DNA of 64,000 bases, from assembly GCF_013112245.1 (NCBI RefSeq), contig NZ_WVRN01000001.1, positions 1,740,501 to 1,804,500 of the forward strand, read 5' to 3'. The number at the start of each line of letters is the position of its first letter. Within the stretch, counting starts at the first letter, position 1. Source of the stretch: Ruegeria sp. HKCCD4315 (lineage in GTDB: Bacteria; Pseudomonadota; Alphaproteobacteria; Rhodobacterales; Rhodobacteraceae). This document shows positions 7,742-15,834 of this stretch, piece by piece. Below the pieces are notes generated by a model, which made no database searches, had not been told where the DNA came from, and saw only the letters and a list, made by a program, of their open reading frames with translations. The position numbers and the translations under genes are program-made.

Positions 7742-8418
7742 CAGTTATGCTCTCCTTGCTGAGCGCGGACTTCTTCGATCTCGTCCTCGACTTCGTGGCT
7801 GGCGACAAGGCGATCCGTCTCACCACGCCAAATTTGAACGGCGACCTGCGCAAAACGGATGACCAGCAGCAACATCGACAAAGGCAGGATGAAATACGGG
7901 ACAACCTTGGGCAGTTTTTCGTAGTACTCGCCATAGTTGATCAGGTCCTCAAGGAACCTCAAAGGCGCGACCATCGGAATGTCGTCGACCTCATAAAAAC
8001 TCTGGCTGCGGGCGTCGAAATTGAACCCGGTCGGGAACCAGCGCCCGGATGTGGGCGGCAAATCGGCAAAGACGGCCCAATAGTCGTAGGCCCCTTTCAG
8101 CATCAGCAAAGAAAACACCAGGCAGCAGCCCACTGCAATCAGCGCCAGAATGCGTCGTGGCGCTGGCGACAGCATGTTCAGAATAGCGTCCACACCCAAA
8201 TGCGCATGTTTCTTCACCGCATAAGACGCACCCAGCAGCACCAGCCAGCCAAAGGTGAACACCGTCAGTTCAAGCGCCCAGAGGATATTGGAATTAAATA
8301 CAAACCGCGCAATCACGTTGGCAAAGGTTACGACCGTCATCAGGCCCAACAGCAACGCAATCAGGGTTTCTTCGATATGGTCGACCAGCCCGCCTTGGCC
8401 GGATTTCGCACCAGACAT
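7741..8418 (-). CDS. dctQ: TRAP transporter small permease subunit DctQ
   Basis: The 225-residue protein has four membrane segments (first around residues 15-35) and the DctQ features ALELTVFTFGWLVLLGASYAVKKHAHLGVD. A long periplasmic loop between the second and fourth segments (about residues 115-160, containing PPTSGRWFPTG) is larger than in short DctQ proteins and is typical of the C4-dicarboxylate type. It sits between dctP and dctM and is coupled to dctM by a one-base overlap. A stem-loop separates it from dctP. Confidence 0.92.
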   Translation of the reverse strand: MSGAKSGQGGLVDHIEETLIALLLGLMTVVTFANVIARFVFNSNILWALELTVFTFGWLVLLGASYAVKKHAHLGVDAILNMLSPAPRRILALIAVGCCLVFSLLMLKGAYDYWAVFADLPPTSGRWFPTGFNFDARSQSFYEVDDIPMVAPLRFLEDLINYGEYYEKLPKVVPYFILPLSMLLLVIRFAQVAVQIWRGETDRLVASHEVEDEIEEVRAQQGEHN

Positions 8419-8459
8419 CTATCTGTCCCCGCATTTTTTGATGATGAGAGAGTGTGTGT

Positions 8460-8482
8460 GGGCGGGCTTTGTCAGCCCGCCC
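8460..8482 (-). other. intercistronic stem-loop between dctP and dctQ
   Basis: A perfect 9-bp GC-rich inverted repeat (GGGCGGGCT / AGCCCGCCC) with a five-base loop lies in the 116-bp gap between dctP and dctQM. No U-run follows on the minus strand. In SBP-first operons such hairpins often protect the upstream mRNA or attenuate transcription so that the binding protein is made in excess; that role is inferred. Confidence 0.6.
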
Positions 8483-8534
8483 GGCCTACGCGTCGAATAC
8501 TCCCCAGTCCCCGGACGCGTGGCCTCGATCCGGT

Positions 8535-9536
8535 TTAGAAACCGGCGTTGATGGCCTGTGCCGCGTCGATCTTGTCCTGACCAACGTCACCTGCGAACTG
8601 ATCCCAGACAGGCTTCATTGCATCAACCCACGCCTGACGCTGTTCAGGTGTCAGCTCACGAATGATACCACCCGCGTCAGTGATCGAGGCTTTGGCCGCT
8701 TCGTTCACTGCAAAGGCTTCTTTGTTCCGGGTCTCGGTCACTTCGGCCAGAATGGTTGTGAACTGATCACGCACTTCCGGGTCCAGGCTGTCCAGCCAGT
8801 CAACCGAGGTCACAACCAGATAGTCGATGATACCGTGGTTGGTCTCGGTGATGCCGTCCTGAACTTCGAAGAACTTCTTGCCATAGATGTTTGACCAGGT
8901 GTTCTCCTGCCCGTCCACAACACCCTGCTGCAGCGCACCGTAAACTTCCGAGAACGCCATTTTCTGTGGGCTGCCACCGATCGCTTCCATCTGCGCAACC
9001 AACACGTCCGAGGACTGCACGCGGAACTTCAGGCCGTTTGCGTCTGACGGATCTTCCAGCGGCTTGTTGGCCGACATCTGCTTCATGCCATTGTGCCAGA
9101 AGGCCAGACCCTGCAGGCCACGGCGCTGCATGCTGTCTTTCATTGCCTGACCATCGGCCGACGCCTGGAATGCGTCTACGGCATCAATGTTTTTGAACAT
9201 GAACGGCAGGTCGAACAAGCGGAACTGCTTGGTGAATTTCTCGAACTTGGACAAGGACGGCGCGGCCAGTTGAACGTCGCCTTGCAGCATCGCCTCAAGC
9301 ACCTTGTCGTCATTGTAGAGGGTCGAGTTCGGATAGACCTCCATGCACATCACGCCGTTCATCTCGTCATTGACGCGCTGTTCCAGCAGCGAGGCCGCGA
9401 TGCCTTTGGGGTGTTTATCGGTGTTCGTCACATGCGCGAACTTCACAACAATCTCACCGTCGTCACATGCCGCCATCCCCGCAGTTGCGGTGACCGTCAG
9501 CGCCAGAGCCGTTGCGGCTGTTGTCAAAATCTTCAT
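8535..9536 (-). CDS. dctP: TRAP transporter C4-dicarboxylate-type binding protein DctP
   Basis: The 333-residue periplasmic protein begins with a clear Sec signal peptide (MKILTTAATALALTV, cleavage after AGMA). The start at 9536 is preceded by an AGGAAA Shine-Dalgarno; the frame is open to 9566 but would break the signal peptide. Family motifs include VKFAHVTNTDKHPKG, GLKFRVQSSDV with the carboxylate-binding arginine, and GQENTWSNIY. Ligand is predicted to be a C4-dicarboxylate (succinate, malate, fumarate) from family resemblance and the adjacent DctBD; a different organic acid is possible. Confidence 0.93.
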   Translation of the reverse strand: MKILTTAATALALTVTATAGMAACDDGEIVVKFAHVTNTDKHPKGIAASLLEQRVNDEMNGVMCMEVYPNSTLYNDDKVLEAMLQGDVQLAAPSLSKFEKFTKQFRLFDLPFMFKNIDAVDAFQASADGQAMKDSMQRRGLQGLAFWHNGMKQMSANKPLEDPSDANGLKFRVQSSDVLVAQMEAIGGSPQKMAFSEVYGALQQGVVDGQENTWSNIYGKKFFEVQDGITETNHGIIDYLVVTSVDWLDSLDPEVRDQFTTILAEVTETRNKEAFAVNEAAKASITDAGGIIRELTPEQRQAWVDAMKPVWDQFAGDVGQDKIDAAQAINAGF

Positions 9537-9726
9537 CTGTTTTCCTCCCAGACTTCCTAGAAACAAGCGTTCAGCGCCGGGTTGGCGCCGTATGGCGTGC
9601 AGTGAACCGACTCAGCCGCAACCACACAACATTTCCGTCTGACAGTCAGATGAGGGCATTTATTCATGTAATTTCATTGTGTTACATCAAACCAAACACA
9701 ACGCCAAGAATCACCTTTTCTTCGAC

Positions 9727-9777
9727 GTGCGAAAATCCGCACACATGAAAATGCCACTTGTGCGGATTTCCGCACAA
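9727..9777 (-). promoter_or_regulatory. twin palindromic sites upstream of dctP (putative DctD binding sites)
   Basis: In the 292-bp gap between dctD and dctP lie two related inverted repeats. The first (9758-9777) is perfect: TTGTGCGGA and TCCGCACAA around a TT centre. The second (9727-9744) is a weaker version, with GTGCG / CGCAC arms and the same TCCGCACA half. Their centres are about 32 bp apart, close to three helical turns, so both face the same side of DNA. They lie about 190-240 bp upstream of dctP. Binding by DctD is inferred from position. I found no convincing sigma-54 promoter in the same gap. Confidence 0.65.
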
Positions 9778-9828
9778 TTTCCGAATCATCCATGCGAATC
9801 AATATGGAGGTTGCGTTTGTCGGCTGAA

Positions 9829-11058
9829 TTACCTGCGGTAATCCTCTGGCCGGATTTGGTAGCGCGCCAGCTTGTCATAAAAGGTCTTTCGCGGAAGCTT
9901 CAGCGCCTTTGCCGCATCAGACGCTTTTCCATTGTGCCGCCCCAACGCCGCGATCAGCAACGATCGTTCAACACGCGCCATTTGTTCACTGAGGCCCAGA
10001 TCTGTGGCCTGTGCGACCTCTTCCGGCATCCCCAGAACAAAGCGCATCGCGGCGGACATGAGCGACCGCGCGTTCCCGGGCCAATCGTTGGCCATCAACG
10101 CTGCCAGATGTTCCGATGAGATTTCAGGAACCGGGATCCCTGCCTGCTCAGCTGCCTGAGCCACGTAGTGACGAAAGATAACGGGAATATCGTCTGGCCG
10201 CTCTGCCAAAGATGGAATCCGAACGCGCATCACGTCCAGCCGATAGAAAAGATCGGCATTGAAACGGCCTTCGGCACTTAAGGCAGACAGATCAGCGGTG
10301 GTGCCAGCAATGATCCGACCACCCGGCCCTTGTTCGATCAGTTCAAGCGCCGCAAATTGCGTGGCCTGCGGCATGGCCGAAACCTCGTCAAGAAACAGCG
10401 ACCCACCCGCTGCATCCTCACAACTGCGGGCCAGATCTTCGGGGCTGAGCGTCGAGGCCGGTCTTTTCACAAACGGTCCCTGCCCCACAGATGACATCAG
10501 GTGCACAACCTCGGCCACTTTTGAGATGCCACTGCCAGGAGGGCCAGTCACCAGAACTTCGGCCTGTGTGAGTGCAACGGCGCGAACCCTTTCGCGCAAC
10601 GCCTCGGCCTGCGGCGAAAGGCCAAACAGCAATCGTGCGGCCGGGTCACCGCGTTCCAGTTCGGATCTCATTGCCCTCTGCTCGATGACTTCGGCTCGGG
10701 CTGCGAATGCACGCTCCAGCACATCCAGCAGATCGGACGCGGCACAGGGTTTTTCCAGAAAATCGAACGCGCCCTTACCCATTGCATCAACAGCCATGGG
10801 AATATCCCCTTCACCGGTCAGAAGAATGACGGGAAGATCGGGATCGACCTCTCTTGCGTAGGTCAACAGATGAAACCCATCCCGACCCGGCATTCGGATG
10901 TCCGAAATGATGACACCGGGAAAGTCCGCTCGGATATGATCCTTGGCCGCGACAAAAGAGCCTGCCGTAGTCGGTTGAACATCCGCCAGTTCAAGCGTTT
11001 GTGCCAAAGCCTCACGTACGGCTGCATCATCGTCGACCAAAAGAACTTTTCGGGTCAT
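9829..11058 (-). CDS. dctD: DctD-family response regulator with degenerate AAA+ domain
   Basis: The 409-residue protein has a receiver domain (1-120, phosphorylatable Asp53 in IISDIRMPG, Lys in LEKPC), a central NtrC-type AAA+ domain (about 140-345) and a C-terminal Fis-type helix-turn-helix (about 365-405, KASDAAKALKLPRKTFYDKL). The central domain is abnormal: Walker A reads GPPGSGIS instead of G..GTGKE, so the lysine is lost; the GAFTGA loop that contacts sigma-54 is deleted; and one arginine finger region reads FNADLFYR rather than FREDLYYR. Walker B (GGSLFLDEV) remains. By analogy with Rhodobacter NtrC and HupR, it probably regulates without sigma-54. It is coupled by ATGA overlap to dctB. 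Confidence 0.92.
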   Translation of the reverse strand: MTRKVLLVDDDAAVREALAQTLELADVQPTTAGSFVAAKDHIRADFPGVIISDIRMPGRDGFHLLTYAREVDPDLPVILLTGEGDIPMAVDAMGKGAFDFLEKPCAASDLLDVLERAFAARAEVIEQRAMRSELERGDPAARLLFGLSPQAEALRERVRAVALTQAEVLVTGPPGSGISKVAEVVHLMSSVGQGPFVKRPASTLSPEDLARSCEDAAGGSLFLDEVSAMPQATQFAALELIEQGPGGRIIAGTTADLSALSAEGRFNADLFYRLDVMRVRIPSLAERPDDIPVIFRHYVAQAAEQAGIPVPEISSEHLAALMANDWPGNARSLMSAAMRFVLGMPEEVAQATDLGLSEQMARVERSLLIAALGRHNGKASDAAKALKLPRKTFYDKLARYQIRPEDYRR

Positions 11059-12788
11059 GCCGCCTCGTCTTCCCGATAGTATTCCAAATCTACAGTAAAC
11101 ATCGCGCCAGTGGGCGCGTTGGTCCCGCGAATGTTTCCACCGAAACTCTGAACCAGCCCGTAAGAAATCGAAAGCCCCAGCCCCATTCCTTCGGACGAAC
11201 CTACGGCCTTGGTGGTGTAGAACGGCTCAAACAGCTTTTCCGTGTTTTCGATGCCGGGGCCTATGTCACGTACAGTGACCGAAAGCCTCTCGCCATTATT
11301 GATCACAATTTGAATGAGGCGTTCATCCTGCTGGCTCATCGCATCTGCGGCGTTGTTGATCAGGTTCACAAAGACCTGCACAAGCCTTACCTCACCACCC
11401 CAAGCGTAAACAGGCGCGTTTGGCGGTTGCCAATCCATGGCCACGTTTTCCGTGTTCAGCCTGGCTTCGGTCAGTTCAACGGCCGTATTCAGAACCTGCA
11501 CCAAATCCACGCGCCCCATCGGTTCGCTTTCGTTGCGGGCAAAGGCCCTCAGGTTCTTGATGATCCGCGCCATACGCGCAGCCATCTCAGAAATGCGGCC
11601 CAAGTTCTCGCCCGCTTTCTCGGGTTTTCCACGTTCCACGAACGCTGTGCCATTATCAGCAAACTGCTGGATCGCCATCAGGGGCTGGTTCAGCTCGTGG
11701 CTGATCCCTGCTGACATCTGCCCAAGCGCGCTGAGCTTTCCGGCCTGAACCAAGTCCGCCTGTGCGCGCCGCAGCGCCGCTTCGGCTTCCTGTCGTTCCG
11801 CGACCTCTTTTTGCAAGCTGTCGTTTGCAACCGTCAGGTCGAGGGTCCGTTTGGCGACTCGACTTTCCAGAACCGCATTGGCTTCTGCCAGCGTCCGCCG
11901 CCGTTCCATCGCAAGAAAAAGCATTGCACCAAATGCCAAACAGATTGCTGCGACTGCGGCTGCCTGAAGTCGCGCAAGTTGCAGGGCTGGGGCCACGTCC
12001 ACCAATACCTCGGCAGTCATATCGATGACCGGCAATTCGAGGGTAAGGTGCAAAGCATCGCGCGGAAGATAGCGCCCCCAGTTCAATTTCCACAGCTCAT
12101 GCCCACCGACGCGCGTCGAAGCAAAGTCGACCGCCGCGCCGTTGGGCGGTGTTAGTCCTGCCTCTCCTTCCTCGCGAGACCAAAACAGCAGGTCCGACCT
12201 GTTCGAGATGAACACAACACCTTCTGCATCAACAAAGAAAACCGCCTCGGTACTGCCACGCCACGTCTGCTCTACATCCTGAACATCGGCAACAACCATC
12301 AGTACACCTGTGATCTGACCAAATGGGCCGAAAGCAGGCGCAGCGTAAGAGTAGATCCGATCATCTCCGACAGGCGTAACCTCATGCGCACTGCCCAAGG
12401 CCCCCTGCATTGCACGACGGAAAGCGGGGTGTTCGGCCATGTCGGGCTGAGACACAGGCTGCGCTGAAACCAATACCTGCCCTTTTTGGTCCAGGTACAT
12501 CATGTTGACTGCCGCTGTCTTGTCGGCAACGTCCAGCAACATTGCCTGAGCTTGTCGCTTGTCGGCTTGTTGATCTAATTCTTGCAGAATCGGATGGGTC
12601 GCCATCAGCACTGCAAGCTCTTGATACACTTGCATTTGCGTGCTCAGCCGGTCGGCCGCCAGTTCAAGATCAGCTTCGGCCTTTTCACTCAGTTGAGACA
12701 GCGCCTGACGGTAGCCATAAGACCAGACGAATCCGGACAGTACCCCGACGGCAATCAGAAAACCGGCTATGAACCAAACCCTGTGCAT
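11055..12788 (-). CDS. dctB: C4-dicarboxylate sensor histidine kinase DctB
   Basis: The 577-residue protein has a membrane segment at the N-terminus (MHRVWFIAGFLIAVGVL), a periplasmic double-Cache-like sensor region (about 30-270, with YSYAAPAFG), a second membrane segment (about 275-300), a coiled-coil linker, a HisKA dimerisation region with the phosphorylatable His in SAGISHELNQPL, and an ATPase domain (N box NLINNAADAM, G boxes DIGPGI and GMGLGLSI). The frame stays open up to 12836, but 12788 gives a normal N-terminus for DctB. It overlaps dctD by four bases. It is divergent to the P450 gene with a gap of about 46 bp. Confidence 0.92.
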   Translation of the reverse strand: MHRVWFIAGFLIAVGVLSGFVWSYGYRQALSQLSEKAEADLELAADRLSTQMQVYQELAVLMATHPILQELDQQADKRQAQAMLLDVADKTAAVNMMYLDQKGQVLVSAQPVSQPDMAEHPAFRRAMQGALGSAHEVTPVGDDRIYSYAAPAFGPFGQITGVLMVVADVQDVEQTWRGSTEAVFFVDAEGVVFISNRSDLLFWSREEGEAGLTPPNGAAVDFASTRVGGHELWKLNWGRYLPRDALHLTLELPVIDMTAEVLVDVAPALQLARLQAAAVAAICLAFGAMLFLAMERRRTLAEANAVLESRVAKRTLDLTVANDSLQKEVAERQEAEAALRRAQADLVQAGKLSALGQMSAGISHELNQPLMAIQQFADNGTAFVERGKPEKAGENLGRISEMAARMARIIKNLRAFARNESEPMGRVDLVQVLNTAVELTEARLNTENVAMDWQPPNAPVYAWGGEVRLVQVFVNLINNAADAMSQQDERLIQIVINNGERLSVTVRDIGPGIENTEKLFEPFYTTKAVGSSEGMGLGLSISYGLVQSFGGNIRGTNAPTGAMFTVDLEYYREDEAA

Positions 12789-12834
12789 GTACAGGGTCTT
12801 GCATTCAACGCGGCGCGTGGCAAGTGTGCGTCGC

Positions 12835-14016
12835 ATGAAGTCGCTCTCACAATCCCCGACAGAACCTGGTTTCGTCCAGAACCCCTATCCGTTTTACGAC
12901 ACAGCCCGACAAGCCGGAGATCTGTTCTATTGGACCGATTACAGCATGGTTGCCGCTGTGTCCTGCCAGGCCGTCCGCACCTTGCTGAAGGATCGCCGGT
13001 TCGGGCGCGAAGTTCCGCCCGAGCACGCAACACAAGGCCCTGCACATCTGGCCCCATGGTTGTCGGTCGAAGCCCATTCGCTGCTTGAAGCCGAGCCACC
13101 ACGGCACACGCGTCTGCGGGCGTTGGTCATGCGGGCCTTCACGTCACGGGCGATTTCCGCACTGCAGCCTTCGATTGAAACCCTTTGTCATGATCTGATC
13201 CGGGATTTCCCACAAGAGCCGTTTGACCTTTTGCATGCCTATTGCACTCAGGTCCCCGTGATTACGATCTGTCGTCTGCTGGGAGTACCCGAAGACATGG
13301 CACCGGACTTGCTGCGCTGGTCGCACGACATGGTGGCAATGTACCAAGCCAATCGAACGCGGGACACCGAAGACAAGGCAGCACAATCGGCGCAGGAATT
13401 CACAACGTTTCTGGAAGACTACATCGACCAGAAGCGGCGTGACCCGCGTGACGATCTGATTACACGATTGATCGCTGCAGAAGAGGAAGGCGAGAAACTT
13501 TCCCGAGAGGAGTTGGTCGCGACCTGTATTCTGCTGTTGAATGCCGGTCATGAAGCGACGGTGCATTCCCTGGGGAATGGGGTCAAAACCTTACTGGAAA
13601 CGCAAACAGACCCAAGCGTCTTACGACCAGACAAGATTGACTCAACCATCGAAGAAATCCTGCGTTATGACCCGCCCCTGCATATGTTTACGCGCTATGC
13701 CTACGAGGATGTCGATATTTTTGGGCATAGATTCAAACGCGGCGATCAGGTTGCTTTGTTGCTGGGGGCCGCGAACCACGACCCCGCTGTCTGGCAAGAA
13801 CCGAACACTTTCCGCCCCACGCGGTCTATCGATGTGAACACCAGCTTTGGTGGCGGGATCCACTTCTGCGTTGGTGCACCTTTGGCACGGTTGGAAATGC
13901 GTATCGCGCTTCCAATCCTGTTCGATGCCTGTCCAGACCTACGGCTGGCCGCGCCCCCGACTTATTCGGACAGTTATCATTTCCATGGCTTGGAGCAGGT
14001 TCTGGTACAAATCTGA
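12835..14016 (+). CDS. cytochrome P450 (soluble bacterial type)
   Basis: The 393-residue protein contains the I-helix oxygen-binding motif AGHEAT, the K-helix ExxR (EEILR), and the heme-binding loop FGGGIHFCVGAPLARLE with the axial cysteine. There is no membrane anchor, so it is a soluble class I enzyme needing a ferredoxin and reductase, neither of which lies adjacent. Length and sequence fit CYP families of alphaproteobacteria; the substrate is not predictable. The start is uncertain: an ATG at 12769 is in frame but overlaps dctB, while 12835 lacks a strong Shine-Dalgarno. The gene stands between dctB (divergent) and an Lrp regulator (convergent). Confidence 0.93.
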   Translation: MKSLSQSPTEPGFVQNPYPFYDTARQAGDLFYWTDYSMVAAVSCQAVRTLLKDRRFGREVPPEHATQGPAHLAPWLSVEAHSLLEAEPPRHTRLRALVMRAFTSRAISALQPSIETLCHDLIRDFPQEPFDLLHAYCTQVPVITICRLLGVPEDMAPDLLRWSHDMVAMYQANRTRDTEDKAAQSAQEFTTFLEDYIDQKRRDPRDDLITRLIAAEEEGEKLSREELVATCILLLNAGHEATVHSLGNGVKTLLETQTDPSVLRPDKIDSTIEEILRYDPPLHMFTRYAYEDVDIFGHRFKRGDQVALLLGAANHDPAVWQEPNTFRPTRSIDVNTSFGGGIHFCVGAPLARLEMRIALPILFDACPDLRLAAPPTYSDSYHFHGLEQVLVQI

Positions 14017-14050
14017 AGTCGCGTTTCCACCTTGCTGTCAGCCCGCACTG

Positions 14051-14533
14051 CTACGCCTTATCAACCAATGCGTTCAACGGCAGCATTGTGGTGGATTTGA
14101 TTTCTTCCATCGACAAAAGCGCCGTGACGTTGTGCACCCGCACCTCTGAAATCAGTGATTGATAAAAAACGTCATAGGCGCGTGCATTCTTGACCCTGAC
14201 TTTGAGGATATAGTCGATGTCGCCAGCCAGCCTGTGTGCCTCTTGCACTTCGGGGTGATCGCGCAACGCTTTCAGAAACTTGCGCTGCCATTCGGCCTCG
14301 TGCTCGGACGTACGAATCAAGACGAAGAATGTCGCCTCGAATCCAAGCGCTTCGGCGTCCAGCAAAACTGTCTGCTGACCAATGATACCGGCCCCTTTGA
14401 GCTTACGGATGCGATTCCAAACCGGCGTCTTGGAACTGCCTACACGGGCCGCGATTTCATCCAGCGACTGACCCGCATCGCGTTGCAGCTCGGCCAGAAT
14501 TTTCCGATCCGTTTCGTCTATTCGAACCGACAT
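14051..14533 (-). CDS. Lrp/AsnC-family transcriptional regulator
   Basis: The 160-residue protein has an N-terminal winged helix (ETDRKILAELQRDAG, SKTPVWNRIRKLK) and a C-terminal RAM/AsnC ligand-binding domain (about 70-150). The start at 14533 gives the standard Lrp N-terminus MSVRIDETD; an ATG at 14569 would add 12 residues. It is divergent from the siroheme/sulfite-reduction operon. Direct repeats upstream of its own start suggest autoregulation, and control of the sulfur operon is likely from position. The effector is probably an amino acid such as cysteine, but that is inference. Confidence 0.88.
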   Translation of the reverse strand: MSVRIDETDRKILAELQRDAGQSLDEIAARVGSSKTPVWNRIRKLKGAGIIGQQTVLLDAEALGFEATFFVLIRTSEHEAEWQRKFLKALRDHPEVQEAHRLAGDIDYILKVRVKNARAYDVFYQSLISEVRVHNVTALLSMEEIKSTTMLPLNALVDKA

Positions 14534-14544
14534 TCCAGTTTTCC

Positions 14545-14596
14545 TTCCAATTCGAGGTTTTCGTTCCAATTCTCAACAATAATGGAACATGTGTTC
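14545..14596. promoter_or_regulatory. putative operator region between Lrp regulator and sulfur operon
   Basis: Two exact 9-base direct repeats, TTCCAATTC, lie at 14545-14553 and 14564-14572 (19 bp apart), just ahead of the Lrp gene. An inverted repeat GAACA-TG-TGTTC follows at 14585-14596. The 144-bp divergent gap separates the regulator from the siroheme methyltransferase gene. Repeated half-sites about two helical turns apart suit an octameric Lrp-type protein. No experimental match is known to me. Confidence 0.5.
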
Positions 14597-14677
14597 TTAT
14601 TTAACCGCCCATATGGCGCTTTAGCGGGAATATTTCCTATATTGGAGGCCAAGTCAAACCACACCCGAGACGATCCA

Positions 14678-15454
14678 ATGCAGGACATGCTCACAATCAG
14701 ATCCAAAGGACACGTCGACTTTGTCGGCGCCGGTCCCGGTGATCCCGAATTGCTAACGCTCAAAGCGCTCACCGCGTTTGAGCAGGCTGATATCGTACTG
14801 CATGACCGCCTGATCAGCGCACCTGTGCTGGATTTGGCCGGCCAAACCGCAAAACTGGTTGATGTCGGCAAAGCCGGGTTTGGGCCGTCCTGGAAGCAAA
14901 GCGATATTGATGCGCTTCTGGTGGACTATGCCCAAAAGGGCAAGCGCGTGGTGCGCCTCAAGTCAGGGGACCCAACCGTGTTTGGTCGTCTGGATGAAGA
15001 AATCGAAGCGGTCGAGGCCGCTGGCATTGACTGGCAAATCATCCCCGGCATTACAGCTGCATCTGCGGCTGTTGCAAGCATTGGGCAAAGCCTGACCCGT
15101 CGGGGCCGCAACTCTTCCGTGCGGTTTCTGACCGGGCACGACATGAAGGGCTTCGCCGATCACGACTGGGCCGCGCTGGCCCGCGCAGGATCGGTTGCTG
15201 CGATTTACATGGGGAAGAAATCGGCCCGGTTCATCCAAGGGCGTCTGATCATGCACGGTGCGGATCGTGCAACTCCGATCACGCTGGTCGAAAACGCCTC
15301 GCGCCCGAACCAACGCATTCTGGCCACCACATTGGACAAACTGCCAACTGATCTGGCCGCCGCTGAATTGGACGGCCCTGCCCTGACCTTCTATGGCCTT
15401 GCCCCGCGCGAAGCGGCGCAGGCCGTGACTGAATTCAATAAGGAGCTTGCCTGA
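14678..15454 (+). CDS. cobA: uroporphyrinogen-III C-methyltransferase (SUMT)
   Basis: The 258-residue protein makes precorrin-2 from uroporphyrinogen III with two SAM-dependent methylations, the first step to siroheme and cobalamin. Motifs: VDFVGAGPGDPELLTLKAL (SAM loop), VRLKSGDPTVFGR, and IPGITAASAA. It corresponds to the C-terminal half of CysG; the dehydrogenase/chelatase half is not present here. The open frame extends far upstream, but the true start is probably the ATG at 14678 (or 14687). It is the first gene of the sulfite-reduction operon, so its job here is to supply siroheme for CysI. cysG is an alternative name. Confidence 0.92.
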   Translation: MQDMLTIRSKGHVDFVGAGPGDPELLTLKALTAFEQADIVLHDRLISAPVLDLAGQTAKLVDVGKAGFGPSWKQSDIDALLVDYAQKGKRVVRLKSGDPTVFGRLDEEIEAVEAAGIDWQIIPGITAASAAVASIGQSLTRRGRNSSVRFLTGHDMKGFADHDWAALARAGSVAAIYMGKKSARFIQGRLIMHGADRATPITLVENASRPNQRILATTLDKLPTDLAAAELDGPALTFYGLAPREAAQAVTEFNKELA

Positions 15455-15768
15455 TGGCCCGCGCTTTTACCCCCAAAGTCGTCACCGCAAATGATCTGCT
15501 GGAAGGTGATGTGATTTATCAAACCGAAGACGACCGCTGGTCGCGCGATCTTTCCGATGCGGAACTGATCACCGATGAAGCGCATGCCCAGGTGCGTCTG
15601 CTGGATGCCGAGCGTCAGGCGAACAAGATTGTGGGTGCCTATCTGGCTGACGCCGTTGCTGGTGAACACGGCCCTGAGCCCACCCATTTTCGGGAAGACT
15701 TCCGCCGGACTGGTCCGTCCAACTATGCCCACGGCAAACAGGAATCTTCCTCGCAGCCCCGGGCCTGA
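15454..15768 (+). CDS. DUF2849 protein of the sulfite-reduction operon
   Basis: A 104-residue protein that starts within the stop codon of the methyltransferase gene (TGATG), so translation is coupled. I recognise it as the DUF2849 family, which is regularly placed next to the sulfite reductase gene in alphaproteobacteria. It contains a conserved GDVIYQTEDDRWSRDL region and FREDFRRTGPSNY near the C-terminus, and no membrane segment. It has no known biochemical role; an accessory function for sulfite reductase is an inference from context. Confidence 0.8.
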   Translation: MARAFTPKVVTANDLLEGDVIYQTEDDRWSRDLSDAELITDEAHAQVRLLDAERQANKIVGAYLADAVAGEHGPEPTHFREDFRRTGPSNYAHGKQESSSQPRA

Positions 15769-15834
15769 CCTCAGGCCCTCTCTCTCCCCTTCTATGGCCC
15801 CAAGGTTCGGGGCTGCAACCAAGGACAGCTAGAC

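Noticed and set aside
9583..9720. A sigma-54 promoter for dctP
   Set aside because: Several GG...GC pairs come near the required spacing, but none keeps both the -24 and -12 elements. The DctD protein also lacks GAFTGA.
14159..14677. Long N-terminal extension of the siroheme methyltransferase frame
   Set aside because: It overlaps the Lrp regulator on the other strand and lies before the conserved N-terminus; the start near 14678 is preferred.
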